Positions 1-12,564 of a stretch of 64,000 nucleotides of DNA are shown here, one piece after another. The stretch spans positions 17,999,543-18,063,542 of the forward strand of contig CM022676.1 in NCBI GenBank assembly GCA_012295275.1, read 5' to 3'. The notes under the pieces were generated by a model. The model saw nothing but the letters and a program-made list of their open reading frames with translations, was not told where the DNA came from and made no database searches. Position 1 is the first letter of the stretch, and each line of letters starts with the position of its first letter. Both the position numbers and the translations under genes were made by a program. The DNA comes from Chrysomallon squamiferum. Its lineage: Eukaryota > Mollusca > Gastropoda > Neomphalida > Peltospiridae.

Positions 1-193
1 ATTTTATAAATAAAACAAAATACATAAATAAACAAATAAACAGTTTGCAGAGAATATTTATAATAGTGCTATGTTTGCAAGTTTGTATATATATCATTTC
101 ATTTACTTATTTGTATATACAGTTGTGTTACGAACTAAATGGAATTAATGTGTACTTTTTTACTGCAGTCAGTTGTTCTTGATTTTCTCTAAA

Positions 194-260
<67 letters not shown>

Positions 261-265
261 CAGAT
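1..265 (+). other. 5' flank of the RING/propeller gene
   Basis: AT-rich sequence with a (TTA)n run at about 197-257 that ends directly at the start codon. A CAG at 261-263, three bases before the ATG and behind a long T-rich tract, could be a splice acceptor, so a 5' UTR exon further upstream is possible. The same arrangement occurs in the inverted copy at 21452-21530. The homology with that copy reaches base 1, so segment A probably continues outside the window. Confidence 0.5.
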
Positions 266-822
266 ATGGCAACACCTTCAATCTCCGATGATAATCTTTC
301 GTGCTGTCTATGTATGGACATTTTCGATAAGCCTCGAGTTTTAAACTGTGGACATTCGTTTTGCTCCAAATGCCTGCAGAACTATATAAGTCACACTTAC
401 GACAACAACGACACACAAATCGCCTGCCCGTTCTGCAGGCAGAATGTTCACATCTCAGACAGCACGAAAGCAGTGTATACGTGGGCAGATCAATTCCCTA
501 TAAACAAGTCACTACAGGACGCCATTAATGATCGTCTACACTCAAAGTTTTGTGAGTCACAGTGTTGTGTTCAGATTCATTACAATAATAACAAGCAATT
601 AAACAAAGAGACAGCGATCATTTAACTAAAATATATTTTTCTGTTGCTTGAACCATAGCAGCAGGCTCATAAAGAAAGGAACGTTATTTTGTTCATAAAA
701 ACAGATTTATATTCAGATTCTTAAATTAGTTGATAAAATATATTCTAAAATTCTTCATATTGTTACCCATATCTTTATCAAAATTATTAGTACAATTTGA
801 ATTCTTCTTCTTCTTGTTCTCC

Positions 823-854
<32 letters not shown>

Positions 855-2420
855 GTTGTTATTATTATTATTTTTACTAGTATTATTATTATTATTTTTA
901 TTGTTACTATTATTAGTATTATTATTATTATTATTATCTAATATATCAATTGTTTATTTATTTATTTGTTTATTTATTTATTTATTTCAGCTAAAAAGAG
1001 AGGTCACTTTTCAATTCTGAGTTCTGTTTGTGAGAGTCTCAAATCCTACAAAGAAATTCTTCAGACAGAGATGGATGATAAGATTAAAGAACTTCGCGAA
1101 GCCGTCAATATCAACGTCATGGAGTCTACAGAGGATGTGAGAAGGATTGGTAACACACTAATCACAGATTTTACCACTGCAGTCCAAAAAGAACAAGAGA
1201 GGTTAATAGGAGAAATAGAAACATCTCAGAACTTTGTAAACTCAGAAATAGATAAAATCTTTACTGAACATAAATATCTGATTGAGGAAAATGACAAAAT
1301 GATCAAACTAGGTCGAGATTTGTTACAAAGAAAATCTGAGTCAGATATAAAAATAAATATTTCAAAATTCACCAAACTTCAAAACACAACTTTCGAGTTC
1401 CTGTCCAAATCTCTTTCACAAATAGGAAAAGCAGAAATAAAAATAAATGTCATAAAATCTGATAAGAAAAATATGTCTGTGCACATCGGAGAAATAACGA
1501 CAAACATCCAAACAGACACAAATATAGACATAGTGACAGACACACTCAAACACACAGACACCATTGAAACAGAAACACCACACACAGACACAGAGATAAA
1601 CAAACTGACAAAATCCCTGAAACACACAGACACCATTAACACAAAAACACAAGAAGATAAAAATGATCCGTGTCTGTATTCCATTCTGGTGTCAGGTGAG
1701 GACAAAAGTAAAATTGTTGTTAGTGATTTGGACAATGACTGTGTAAAATGTTTTTGTTTAGAACGAAAATCACTGATAAACAGATACGTAACTTCCTGTC
1801 CACCATGGGGTCTTGCTGAATCACGTGATCAGCGGGGTGATGTTGTTGTTGTTGTTGCTCTACCAGATGAATATAAAATATTGTTTTTAAATTTGAAAAA
1901 CTTCGAACTGATCAAGACAGTTGAAACTAATAAAAAATATGAGTTTATTGCTGTGTTACCTGGCAACCGTCTCGCACTCACTGGGGGGTATATTGGTCGG
2001 TACTTGGACATACTGACGGACACTGGTCAGCTCATTAATTCTATCTCAACAGATTTGATCCCCGGACCGTACAGTCTCACAGTTCACGATCAATGTCTGA
2101 TTGTTGTTTCAAAGAGAAAAACTGAAAACAAAGTATTTTGTGTGACGTCATCTGGTGACGTCAAATGGGAGTCACGTGATTCAGCCAGACTGAGTGGATT
2201 GACAGGTGTTACATGTGATACGGAGGGAAATATTTTTGTTTGTCATTTTCACAGAAATTCTGTTGTTCAGTTGTCACGAGATGGTAACATAACACGTGAC
2301 ATCCTCACTGACCAGGATGGACTGTCCAAACCTCGGTCTGTCTGTTGTGATGACAACAAACTGTACGTGGGACAGCGATTCACTGGAGAAATAAAAATAT
2401 TTACATGGTGTAGAAAGTAA
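266..2420 (+). CDS. RING finger / coiled-coil / beta-propeller (TRIM-NHL-like) protein, intact two-exon gene
   Basis: Exon 1 is 266-551 and ends at the donor GTGAGT; exon 2 is 991-2420 and follows the acceptor TTTATTTCAG. The phases fit (1 nt + 2 nt), giving 571 residues. Seen: a C3HC4 RING at residues 13-58 (C13-x2-C16, C28, H30, C33-x2-C36, C54-x2-C57), a charged helical, probably coiled-coil stretch at about 105-225, a Thr/Asp-rich linker with repeated HTDT motifs at about 270-320, and a C-terminal propeller at about 323-571 with NHL-like strands such as GLTGVTCDTEGNIFVCHF and KPRSVCCDDNKLYVGQ. There is no B-box zinc site between the RING and the coil, so it is TRIM-like and not a full TRIM. 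RING proteins of this kind are usually E3 ubiquitin ligases, with the propeller binding protein or RNA; activity here is inferred. The M at 266 was chosen because the reading frame upstream is only a poly-Leu translation of a TTA microsatellite. AATAAA lies at 2509-2514. Confidence 0.88.
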
Positions 2421-2929
2421 ACTTCAAACAGTCTCCTAAGTTTGTTTCACTTAAACTGTTTTGAAGTTGAAAGTCGACAGACATTTCTTTTCTTTACACA
2501 AACTGATAAATAAACAGAAAATCAGTTGTTTATTTTATTGCAAAGTAATAAATTTAGTTAATTTGTTTACTTTTCGTTATTAAATTAAACTAATTTATTT
2601 ATTTATTATTCTTAGTGAATGTTTCGTTGAAAATACAGGAGTTATAACATATGTTTTAAAGCAATTAGTTTATTTATGTTAATAATTTATTATTAGTACT
2701 AGTAGCAGTAGTTGTTGTTGTTTTCCAGAAAAATATTTATTATTTTTAATTAATGGCACGTTTAAACTTGCTTAATTACATAATAAATTTAAAAATAAAA
2801 ACTTATTTACTTTCAAAAATTTACATTCGTGCGGTTGTTTTTCTCAATTTTTTTTTTTTGTGTGTGTGTGTGTGTGTGTCTGTGTGTGTGTGTCTGTGTG
2901 TGTGTGTTTGTGTGTGATCTTTTTATTGT

Positions 2930-3365
2930 TGACTTCCGTTTATTTCATGTTTTGATTTTGAAATCTTTCAAATTTAACTCCATTTCTGAAGAGAGTTTTA
3001 TAAAGTATGTGAGGCAGAATAAAAATAAGAAAATGACGTATAATAGTCCAGTACAACTGGATTCCCCTAAGAAAACAATAATTCGTGTTAGCTGTTAATG
3101 ATAAAGTTATAAGAGAACTACTTTGCACTACACTGATATTATACACATTAATTATATTTTAGAAACATACAAACATATAAACAGGTGAACATCAAGAAAC
3201 AATGTAATTATTTCTAAAAGTTAAATGAAATAATGACAGAATAATTTCATTTTTATCACGTAAATATTTTATTTGAGTTTTATTTGATTACACTGGAATA
3301 TGTACAAACACGTTTTAAATATCACAACTTTCTTTGAAATCAACTACTTTACATTATAATTGAAT
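2930..3365 (+). repeat. Dispersed repeat R (copy in A)
   Basis: A non-coding block containing AAGTATGTGAGGCAGAATA and GAACATCAAGAAACAATGTA, bounded by a (TG)n tract and the (GA)n array. Related copies are at about 18490-18905 (-) and 47178-47610 (+). Its orientation relative to the neighbouring propeller gene differs between copies, so it is a unit of its own. Confidence 0.65.
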
Positions 3366-3375
3366 TGCTAAAATA

Positions 3376-3478
<103 letters not shown>

Positions 3479-3819
3479 TCTATAATAAATTTTGAAACAT
3501 TCATTTTCTTTGTTTTCCACGTCTGTTAGTTGTGTTGGTTGTCGTGCACAAATGGAAAACAAACAGAGATTGTACTGTGTTTGGCAAATGTGAGTTATAA
3601 AAGACACTAACAAGTTGAAATAAGATATCATCAATGATAATAAATAAATAAATATACTTATAAAACCTATGAATCATTTTATTGGTTACTTCTTTAGGTC
3701 CTACACAACAAATTTAGATAATTCTTCAGTTTCTGGTGTGAAAGAACACAAAGCTTTGTACTGACATCCTCCGTCACAGAACAGAATTACAAAGTGTTTA
3801 ACATCAAACTCAGCCAGTT

Positions 3820-5550
3820 CCTAGATAAACAAACAAACAAGTAAATAAATAAACAAACAGATAAACAGAAATATCCATAAATATACCATAAATCAATAAA
3901 CAGATAAATAAAATTGTATTAACATAGCAATAATATATAAAAAGTAAAAAAAAAAAAATTAATATAATTACATTATATATAAAATTCAAAACTAACTAAA
4001 GCTCATGTTGTTTTTTGGTAATAACAACAATATAAAACTAAAATAATGATTAATGAATAAAAGTTTACACACTCACACCAATTTGTTAGATTTAACTCTC
4101 CAACTTCCCCCTCCCAGATATTTCTACAACTTTCAAAAATAAATAACAATTATCTATCAACTAGACAGGATCAGAAAAATAATTCTCTTATAAAAGCTTA
4201 AAAATTTAGGTTGTAATTTGAATGAAATAAAAATAAACAGTAATAACAAACAATAATAAAATACTGTAGATTAAAAGGAGTGGGAATAATCCTGAAAAAA
4301 AAATAATTCACTTAAAAAAACTAAGTATGTCTTTTAAAAACAAACAATAATAAGAAAATCAAATATAATGAAAAAATAATTCCTGCTAAAGCTTAAAGAT
4401 CAAAGAAAAACAGATTTCAGTTTTTCTGGTCCATTTCATTTAGCAATGGCTTAATTTGGTTTAGACAATAATAATAAGCAGAGATTCAAAAATAAGAAAA
4501 TTAATAAACAAGTGAGCGGGCTAATTTAACCAAAACAAAACCTGGAAATAAATATTTAAAATAAAATTTAACAGAGAAGATAGTTTACAATATTACAGCC
4601 TTGTTACAATAACTGATATTATAAATCTAGATGACAACAATAATGATGATGATGATGATGAAGAAATTTAAAATGAAGACATTTTAACTTATTTTTTATT
4701 TTAATTTATATATATAATCAGAAAATATGAGAAATGTAAAAGTAGACCTCACAGACTGAGTAGATTAGTGTAAAGTGCTGGCATACTCAGTCTGTTAGAG
4801 TTTGTGTGGAATCTTATGTAATGATAGAAAATTAATAATGATAATGATAATAATGATAATAATCATCATGATAATAATAGCAATAATAAAGATAATAATG
4901 CTAAAACAAAAAAAACAGAAAAAAAGAGAATGTGTTTAAGTTAAAGAAAAATAAAAGTTGAATATAGATGACAGGCTGATGAAAACAGATGTGGATGACA
5001 AAATGAAGAAATGATAAACATGCTTTAAAATAATGGATGATAAAATTGATCAATGGTTACTAATAAAATTTGAACTAATGAATATATGTGCTATAAATAT
5101 ACCTAGTGAATTTTGTATATTACTTGTTTACTGTCACCAGCATTTCCTAATAGTAAAGTATAACAATCTTTTAAGAAGTTTGTATCAGCAGGTTGACTTA
5201 CCCAATATTTTGTATTATTTTTATTTATCTATATAATCTCAAAATATGGGAAATGCAAAAATAAACCTCACAGACTGAGTAAATTAGTGTAAAATGTTGG
5301 CATACTCAGTCTGTTAGAGCTTTTTATGGATTAATGATGTTATGATAGAAAAATAAATGTACAGATAAAAGAATAATAAACAAAATAAAAAAAAAAAGAA
5401 GAAAAAAAAAAAATATATTGATTGTGGATACAGAAATAAGAATAAAACAAAGAAGAAAAAAATCATAAGATAAAGAAAATATATTGATTGTGGATACAGA
5501 AATAAGAATAAAACAATGCTGATGGAAGAATGGAAATAATGAAGTATTCT
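3820..5550. other. Long CAMSAP intron, low complexity
   Basis: AT-rich intronic sequence of the truncated CAMSAP copy. It contains a twice-occurring motif AGACTGAGTAxATTAGTGTAAA (about 4753 and 5273) followed by GGCATACTCAGTCTGTTAGAG, which can pair with it as an imperfect hairpin. No coding exon recognised; the central part of CAMSAP (coiled coils and microtubule-binding region) would be expected here and is absent. Confidence 0.55.
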
Positions 5551-5554
5551 AAGT

Positions 5555-5760
5555 TATCAGTATATTTGTACAATTACTTTTTACTTATTGTGTTCTAAAT
5601 TTTACTTTTACTTATTATTGTGTTCTAAGTTACCAGTATATTTGTACACTACAATTACTTTACTTATTATTGTATTCTAAGTTATCAGTATATTGTGTTC
5701 TAACTACAATTACTTTACTTTATTATTGTGTACTTTCCATTTTGTACTAATCTTATTTTT
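5555..5760. repeat. 52-bp minisatellite, short allele
   Basis: Three to four imperfect units with the core TACTTATTATTGTGTTCTAA and CAGTATATTTGTACA. The B' counterpart at 40500-41115 has about twelve units. Confidence 0.8.
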
Positions 5761-6499
5761 CTTACTCTGTATTGAGAATACACTTATTACTGTAACAGTA
5801 CAAAAACTGAGAAGAATGTAAATTGATAGTTAAACAACTGAATTAATGTGTGCTTTTTTTTCATACCACTGAGAAGAATGTTTTTTAGAAATGTGTGTTT
5901 TTCTCTGTCTGTTCTGCTGTCTGTGTGTGTTTAGATAACAACACTTGTCTGTTTTTGCTATGTTCCTGAAAAGTAAAAGTGAAGATAATTTAATTTTTTA
6001 TTATTTTTTACCAGTAACATTGTTTACTATTATATATGTATATCAATACAATTTACTGATACTAATGAATGTTTGTTGACAAAAATATATTTCAGCTATT
6101 GGGTTTCAATTGTGCTTGCATGAATACAGACATACTGATAAACATAAATACACTAAGTTAACGAATAAATAAAAATATTTTTTAAATAGCCTTAATAGAT
6201 TTGCCAAACTATAAATGTAAATTCTAAATTAAATAATTTAGTATCTTTTAAAAATACTTCACTTTAACCTGATTTTTGATAAATATAAATGTCGCTAAAG
6301 TAGTACAAATATAAAAGCTAAAGAAGAAATATTTTAACAACATACTCAACATGTTTTTTACTAGTTATTTGTATCTTTAATGGTAAACAACAAAACAGCT
6401 AATGAAAAAAAACCTGTTTGTGGAATATGAACTAACACCCTTTATAAACAACCAACAAAACATTTTTTTTTAACATACAGCTTTCAACAGAAAACAAAA

Positions 6500-6645
6500 C
6501 ACATACCATGATCTTAGCAATATCAAGCATGGATCAGAGGCTATTCTGGTAAATAACTTTATTAATCCTCCATACAGGACTGATCCTAGAACCCAACAAA
6601 CCTTGGCCATGCACTCTAACCACTGAGCCAATCTATCCATCACTA
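6500..6645 (-). repeat. tRNA-derived SINE relic (in B)
   Basis: On the - strand an A-box-like TGGCTCAGTGGTTAGAG (complement of 6614-6630) is followed after about 30 bp by a B-box-like GGTTCTAGGATC (complement of 6582-6593). This is the split pol III promoter of tRNA-derived SINEs. The duplicate is at about 39615-39760. Confidence 0.65.
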
Positions 6646-7220
6646 CAAACTTAACAAAATGAATTAAGTGAATACTTACAGTGTAGAGTTTGGTTTGTTT
6701 ACTTCTGGAGTACTCATGACTCTTGACTCAGTTTTGTGAAACTGAAAGCTATGTTTTGTTGTGTTGCTAATGGTTACTTGGTGTTTTGTGACACTTGACC
6801 TCCCATGAGATGCTGAAGTGAAATTAGTAAAAATAATAATAAACCTTGCAATATAAACTGTCTGATGTAAGAGTTGTAAAATTTAACTGAGATGCACTCA
6901 CTTAAATGAATTTTTCCTTTAATATTAACTTTCTTTGTTAGTATCTGACTATTATAAAAGGATATTTTAAAAAACTTGGAAAATCATTTTTTTAAATAAA
7001 ATTCTGAAAATAAAAAAAGTATTTACATAAGTATACACACTAAAACTGAATTTTACAAATCCTATTTTTTCCAGTACAATAAACTATTTCATAAACTGAA
7101 ATAATAAAAGATATAATACAATTACTTGGAAAGTCAATTTTGTTTAAATAAAATTCTGAATCATAATTGAAAAGTTACTTTCTGTTTCCTGCCCATTCAG
7201 AAGCTGTCCTGTCTGTCAGT

Positions 7221-7985
7221 TTTATCAATTCAAACAAGAAGAACAGCTCTGTGAGAAAGGCTGACAGGTTTTCTTGTACGCTATCTCGTGTTTACAGAAG
7301 ATCAGCTCTGTGAGAAAGGCTGACAGGTTTTCTTGTACGCTATCTCGTGTTTCAGATGTTTACAGAAGATCAGGTTTTCTTGTGTGTGAGAAAGTGTTGA
7401 CAGATTTTCTTGAGAAGGCTGACAGGTTTTCTTATCTCTATCTCGTGTTTACAGAAGATCAGCTCTGTGAGAAAGGCTGACAGGTTTTCTTGTACGCTAT
7501 CTCGTGTTTACAGAAGATCAGCTCTGTGAGAAAGGCTGACAGGTTTTCTTGTACGCTATCTCGTGTTTACAGAAGATCAGCTCTGTGAGAAAGGCTGACA
7601 GGTTTTCTTGTACGCTATCTCGTGTTTACAGAAGATCAGCTCTGTGAGAAAGGCTGACAGGTTTTCTCATGTTTACAGAAGATCAGCTCTGTGAGAAAGG
7701 CTGACAGGTTTTCTTGTACGCTATCTCGTGTTTACAGAAGATCAGCTCTGTGAGAAAGGCTGACAGGTTTTCTTGTACGCTATCTCGTGTTTACAGAAGA
7801 TCAGCTCTGTGAGAAAGGCTGACAGGTTTTCTTGTATGCTATCTCATGTTTACAGAAGATCAGCTCTGTGAGAAAGGCTGACAGGTTTTCTTGTACACTA
7901 TCTCGTGTTTACAGGAGATCAGCTCTGTGAGAAAGGCTGACAGGTTTTCTTGTACGCTATCTCGTGTTTACAGGAGATCCTCGTA
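7221..7985 (-). repeat. 59-bp minisatellite made from the last CH-domain exon (copy B)
   Basis: About 13 units with an exact period of 59, some truncated. On the - strand each unit reads DSVQENLSAFLTEL in the CAMSAP frame, preceded by a TAA. The array sits between exon sequence ending in YEDLL and exon sequence starting ELFFLFEM. Confidence 0.93.
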
Positions 7986-8125
7986 GATGAAGTACACAAA
8001 GTTGATGGTAAGATGCTGATCACAGAATGTTTTGATGAGGCGAAGATTACATAAAGACTTAACTAATCCTAACATGTATCTGAAAAATAAATAAATAATA
8101 AATAAAGCAATTAGTATTTAATAAT

Positions 8126-8128
<3 letters not shown>

Positions 8129-8190
<62 letters not shown>
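8129..8190. repeat. (GA)n microsatellite
   Basis: Dinucleotide run in a CAMSAP intron; the counterpart is the CT run at 37931-37988. Confidence 0.97.
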
Positions 8191-8196
<6 letters not shown>

Positions 8197-8652
8197 AATT
8201 TAGATCATATTCAAAAGCAAAAGAAAAAACAGATCTAATACTAAAATATGGATTTTTCGATTATGAAATTTAAAAAAAAGTCCCCAAGACAATGCCTCTC
8301 TTAATCAGATATTAACTTTCAGCAACTTAATATATACAAAATTTTGAAATTACCATCTCATTTATCATTTTATTTGCAAAAACTGTTCTAAAACAAACCA
8401 TGAAAACTGAGAGACTGGAAACAATAGAAACTTCAGACAACAGGAACTGTACATCCGTCTTCTACATCTTTTAGTATGTCTGTCATCACAGGAACAGTGA
8501 CTCTGCGTGAAGGGCTGGCAGTTCCAGTCTGGTAACAGGAAAGTTAAACATTTTAAAATACTGATGAAATATGCAGCTTCCTTTTTTTTCTTTTTTTTTT
8601 TAAATATAGAAATAACATTTACAACAAAATAATCACATTGATTTGAATGTAA

Positions 8653-8653
8653 T

Positions 8654-8692
<39 letters not shown>
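8653..8692. repeat. (TG)n microsatellite
   Basis: Dinucleotide run. The B' counterpart at about 37450-37468 is shorter. Confidence 0.95.
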
Positions 8693-8694
<2 letters not shown>

Positions 8695-10169
8695 ACAAAC
8701 ACATGAGTCAAATGTACATGGTATGAAGTGTAGGGTGTGTTACAGGATACTAATGTAATTTGTGTATATGTATACATGTACTTACTGATAAATTATCAAC
8801 AAACTGCAGCTTCATATATTAAATTAAACTTCATTAGCTGATTAGGTTTAGAAAAATGAGAAATATGTAAGAAAACAAACAAAAATTCACCTGCTCAGAT
8901 TTTTTATCTTTTGCAATGGCAGCAGTACAATCTTTATTTAACCAGAAAATAACTGTCCTCATTTTTTTTTGTCTGATGGAAGTTCACTGGAGGTGTAAAA
9001 AATTGCAATTTGTCTGAAAGTTTTAAAATTACATATTCAATAGAAAGGTTTAGCACAGACGTAGCTTTCAGGTACTGATTTTCTTCATATGGGACAAGCC
9101 TATATGTATGTGTTTACGTATAGCAATGTTTTCAAACATTATAAAGGATGAGTCTTGTTTTTATGATTTTCTTTAATGTTTGTTAACTAGGCAACATAAA
9201 TACTGAACATGTTTTAACCAAATGTGCATATATTATATATCCAAGTAAAGTGTTTATAAGTTCTAGAGCTGCAGTTACTTCCCTTCCTTCACCTGACACA
9301 ATACAAACTTTGTTCTTTACATGGAAGCTAAACTGAAAGTGAGTTATGTACATGTCTCATACTGCAAGTCTGTATGCAGTCAGATACATGAACAGATTAC
9401 ATCTATACTAAACCTCACTAATATGCTGAATGTAAAGACTGAGGTCTCATTACATTTTATTACAAATTATACACAAATATGCACCCGTACATTTCCCACC
9501 CTCTCTCTCATACATTCATATGTTTAAATGCATCATCACAATTCATCAATCATTTAATATTCAAAGTTGAAGGATCAAAGCTTTTAAATACAGCTTGTCA
9601 TTGACCTCTGAACTGAAATACAATTGATCATAAAGTGATACTTTCCAAAAAACTAACTGAATAAAATAAATAAACTTTAACAGAGCCAAATAATCTCATT
9701 TTAGTAAAAGAGGTTTTCAATTTCTTATTTTTTTAAATTTAATTTTTGTATTTAATAAACAAACAAAAAATGTCAATAAAAGATAAATATAAATAAAAAC
9801 TACAGCTTACCTCATGGATTGGATAGTATGTTCTGCTGAAACAACTTCACTGGTTTATGTCATCATCAGCACATCAATTAGAGGAATATGTGCATTCTGA
9901 AAAAAATGACAATAAATAAAATAGTAACACAGATAATAAATGAACAGCTATAAATAATCCTTATACTGATAATAACAGCTGATTCATCCTTCTCCATGAT
10001 GTAAATTCACTTTCTAGACAGCACCTGAATAACACTACAGTGACCTACAAAAAATATTTAAAAGCATGATATTTTTATCAATTTCCATTTGTTGAAAAAT
10101 GCATTTTCTCTGCTTCTTATCATTTGTTGATATTTCAGTAATTTTTATTTATGTATGAAATTGACCAAG

Positions 10170-10376
10170 ACAGATACACACACAGACACAATATCTCTCT
10201 CTCTCTCACACATACATACATACATACAAAAACACACACAGTATATATATCTCTCTCACACACACATACAAACATACACACAACATATATATATATATAT
10301 CTCTCACACACACACACACATACAAACATACACACAATATATATATATATATATCTCTCTCACACACACACTAATA
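10170..10376. repeat. Compound CA/TA/CT microsatellite
   Basis: Alternating (CA)n, (CATA)n, (TA)n and (TC)n blocks in a CAMSAP intron. Counterpart at about 35570-35800. Apparent proteins here (THTHT, YIYIY) are translation of repeats. Confidence 0.93.
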
Positions 10377-12031
10377 AACTAACATAGTTACATACCTTGT
10401 CTGTGCTGAGAGATTTCTGAAAACATTCTAACACAGACTACACATCATTTGACACAAGACTGTTGAGTAGAGATTACCCTGCAACACAGTGACATATCAT
10501 CATCTTCATAATAGCAATAATAGCAATAATAATAATGATGAAAAAATAAAAAACAATAATAACCAGAACAACAATAGTAGTAGTAGTAGTAGTAATAGTA
10601 GTAGCACTAGTTGTAATAATAGTAATAATAATAGTAAAAATAGCGATAACTCAACAACAATAATAATAATTAACTATACACATTTTCATCTATTATTGAT
10701 TAAATAAGTTATGAGAAAAACAAGGAATTAGTGTGTTATTTAACAACATATAAATATAGCATTGTATTTTTCATTTTGTCTTAAACATGTGTTATGAAGA
10801 AATGAGATAATTTGTTTTCAAAGAGTCATGCAATAATATATTTTTAATTTTATTCCATTAATGACTAGCTGAACAGTACTATAGAAAAAAGTGTCATGAG
10901 AGGAAACACAAATCTCTTAATTGACAATTTTCAGATAATTTAATTTTCTATTTTTGATGAAATAATTCTAAGGTTTATATAAAGTAAGAAACTAGAGATA
11001 ATTAAAACAAAACAGCAATGCATATAATAACTTTAATAATTAGAACAAATCTTGAAAGATCAAAAAAATTATAAAATATTTCACTCACATCTGATTTTTC
11101 ATAAAATGGTTCTTTAAATTAATTTGGAACATTTTCTCCATATACTTTGTGAAAATCTCTGCCAGTGATCAAATTTGGCCTGAACAACATGAAAAATAAA
11201 TAAACATGAGTAATGATATGAAGAAGAATATGAAAAATAATAATAAATATTAAAACAATAATAATAATAATAAATTAACAAATTAATAATAAAAAAGTTG
11301 CAGTAGTAATAAGAAGAAGCAAACTATAATAAAGAAAAAATGTAAATAAATAAATGAAATATGACAATTAGTAAATAAAAAAAGGAAGGGAAACTGAAAA
11401 GAAATTTCCATCACTCTCTTATAATATATTACTTGATTTAAACAATTAAATATTTACAAGTAATACAGTAAACCAATTCTACCTTGCTGGCACCTTTTTT
11501 TTTTTTTTTTTTTTTTTTAAATTATTCCAGATGTAATCAATGAATAATTCAGACTTGAAGTTTTATAATCCTTTATGGAATAGATGACTAACACTAACAG
11601 TAACAGTCAGAAAACCAATGCCCATACTTCTTATCCAACTTTTATCATCAAACTTAAACATTTTGGTTGTAAAAGCTTGCCAGCTACTTATTTTGAAATG
11701 TCTACATCCACTTCTGAAAACTCCCAAATGTAAATAAAATCATTAATTATGTTCTTACTTACCCTGCCAGACAAAAACAATCAACACAAGATATCACCGT
11801 CGGTCTCATATACACGTGGATCCCATGAGGTTTTTCGCTTTTTCTTTCAACGACCGGTCCGATTTAACTGACGTAAAACTGGTGCCGTCATCATTCAAAA
11901 GCATGTTAACAATGTAATCTTCACTAAACTACCTGAATCCTCACTGACAGCTTTTCAAAGATATAGTGGTATCTCTTAAATAATCCAGAGAGAAATTCAC
12001 CAGCAGATTGTGTAAGCGATTCGTCCGCCAT

Positions 12032-12130
12032 TGTTTTAAGCTTGTGTAACCGAGCACTGATAGAGTTACCTCCCTTTTGGGGGCGGAGTTATGATGTCAG
12101 CTGAGGTCATTACAACCGTATACATCCTGC
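12032..12130 (-). promoter_or_regulatory. Upstream region of the CAMSAP copy in B
   Basis: Directly upstream of an ATG in a good context (AACAATGGCGG on the - strand) is a short CpG-containing block with ACTCCGCCCCC, a GC-box-like sequence, and GGGAGGTAACTCT. The same block precedes the start codon of the B' copy at 33820-33880. Promoter function is inferred. Confidence 0.45.
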
Positions 12131-12532
12131 TTCATACTACTGTGACAAATACAGCAGACTTCAGTGATAATGTATGTCAGTATACGCAGCCATTACTTGT
12201 GTGTATAAACACATGTATTTAAAAAATGTCTCTGTTTATTTATGTGTTTATTTAATCTGATTTATATTTATTTCGGCATGCCAGTGATCATCACTTTAAA
12301 CCTGCAGGGTTAGTTAACTCACATACACATCATCATGTAAATATAATTATATATCTTATGTATAACATACACACTAATATATGTACCTACTACCTGCATG
12401 TATACTATTGAATGTTATTTTTAAAAATCGATCCTACTTGTGGTATTATTATAGGTTTTGAGATAACATGGAAACATAATGATATTTTATATCACTGTCT
12501 GAACTGAAATCAGTACTTCCACATTTGAAATA

Positions 12533-12564
<32 letters not shown>

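Larger units (their letters stand above)
3655..12031 (-). pseudogene. CAMSAP/Patronin pseudogene, truncated copy (segment B)
   Basis: Diverged duplicate of the gene at 33881-44135, read on the - strand. Recognisable exons: start-codon exon from 12031, CH-domain exons at about 11180-11090, 10484-10402, 10048-9985 (partial), 9895-9812, 9015-8890, 8530-8400 and 8090-7980, the 59-bp array 7221-7985, a linker exon 6812-6677, a short exon from 5965, and the first CKK exon 3820-3655. It shares the stops of the other copy (for example TAA in the VPN/FKEPF motif and TAA after EDLL). It has damage of its own: about 170 bp deleted across the fourth coding exon with its donor, and a 1-bp loss in the exon at 5965. 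The last CKK exon is missing because segment A is joined at the donor site. Non-functional as read. Confidence 0.88.

Noticed and set aside
173-265. N-terminal poly-leucine signal peptide on the RING protein.
   Set aside because: It is the translation of a TTA microsatellite with no ATG; the first ATG is at 266.
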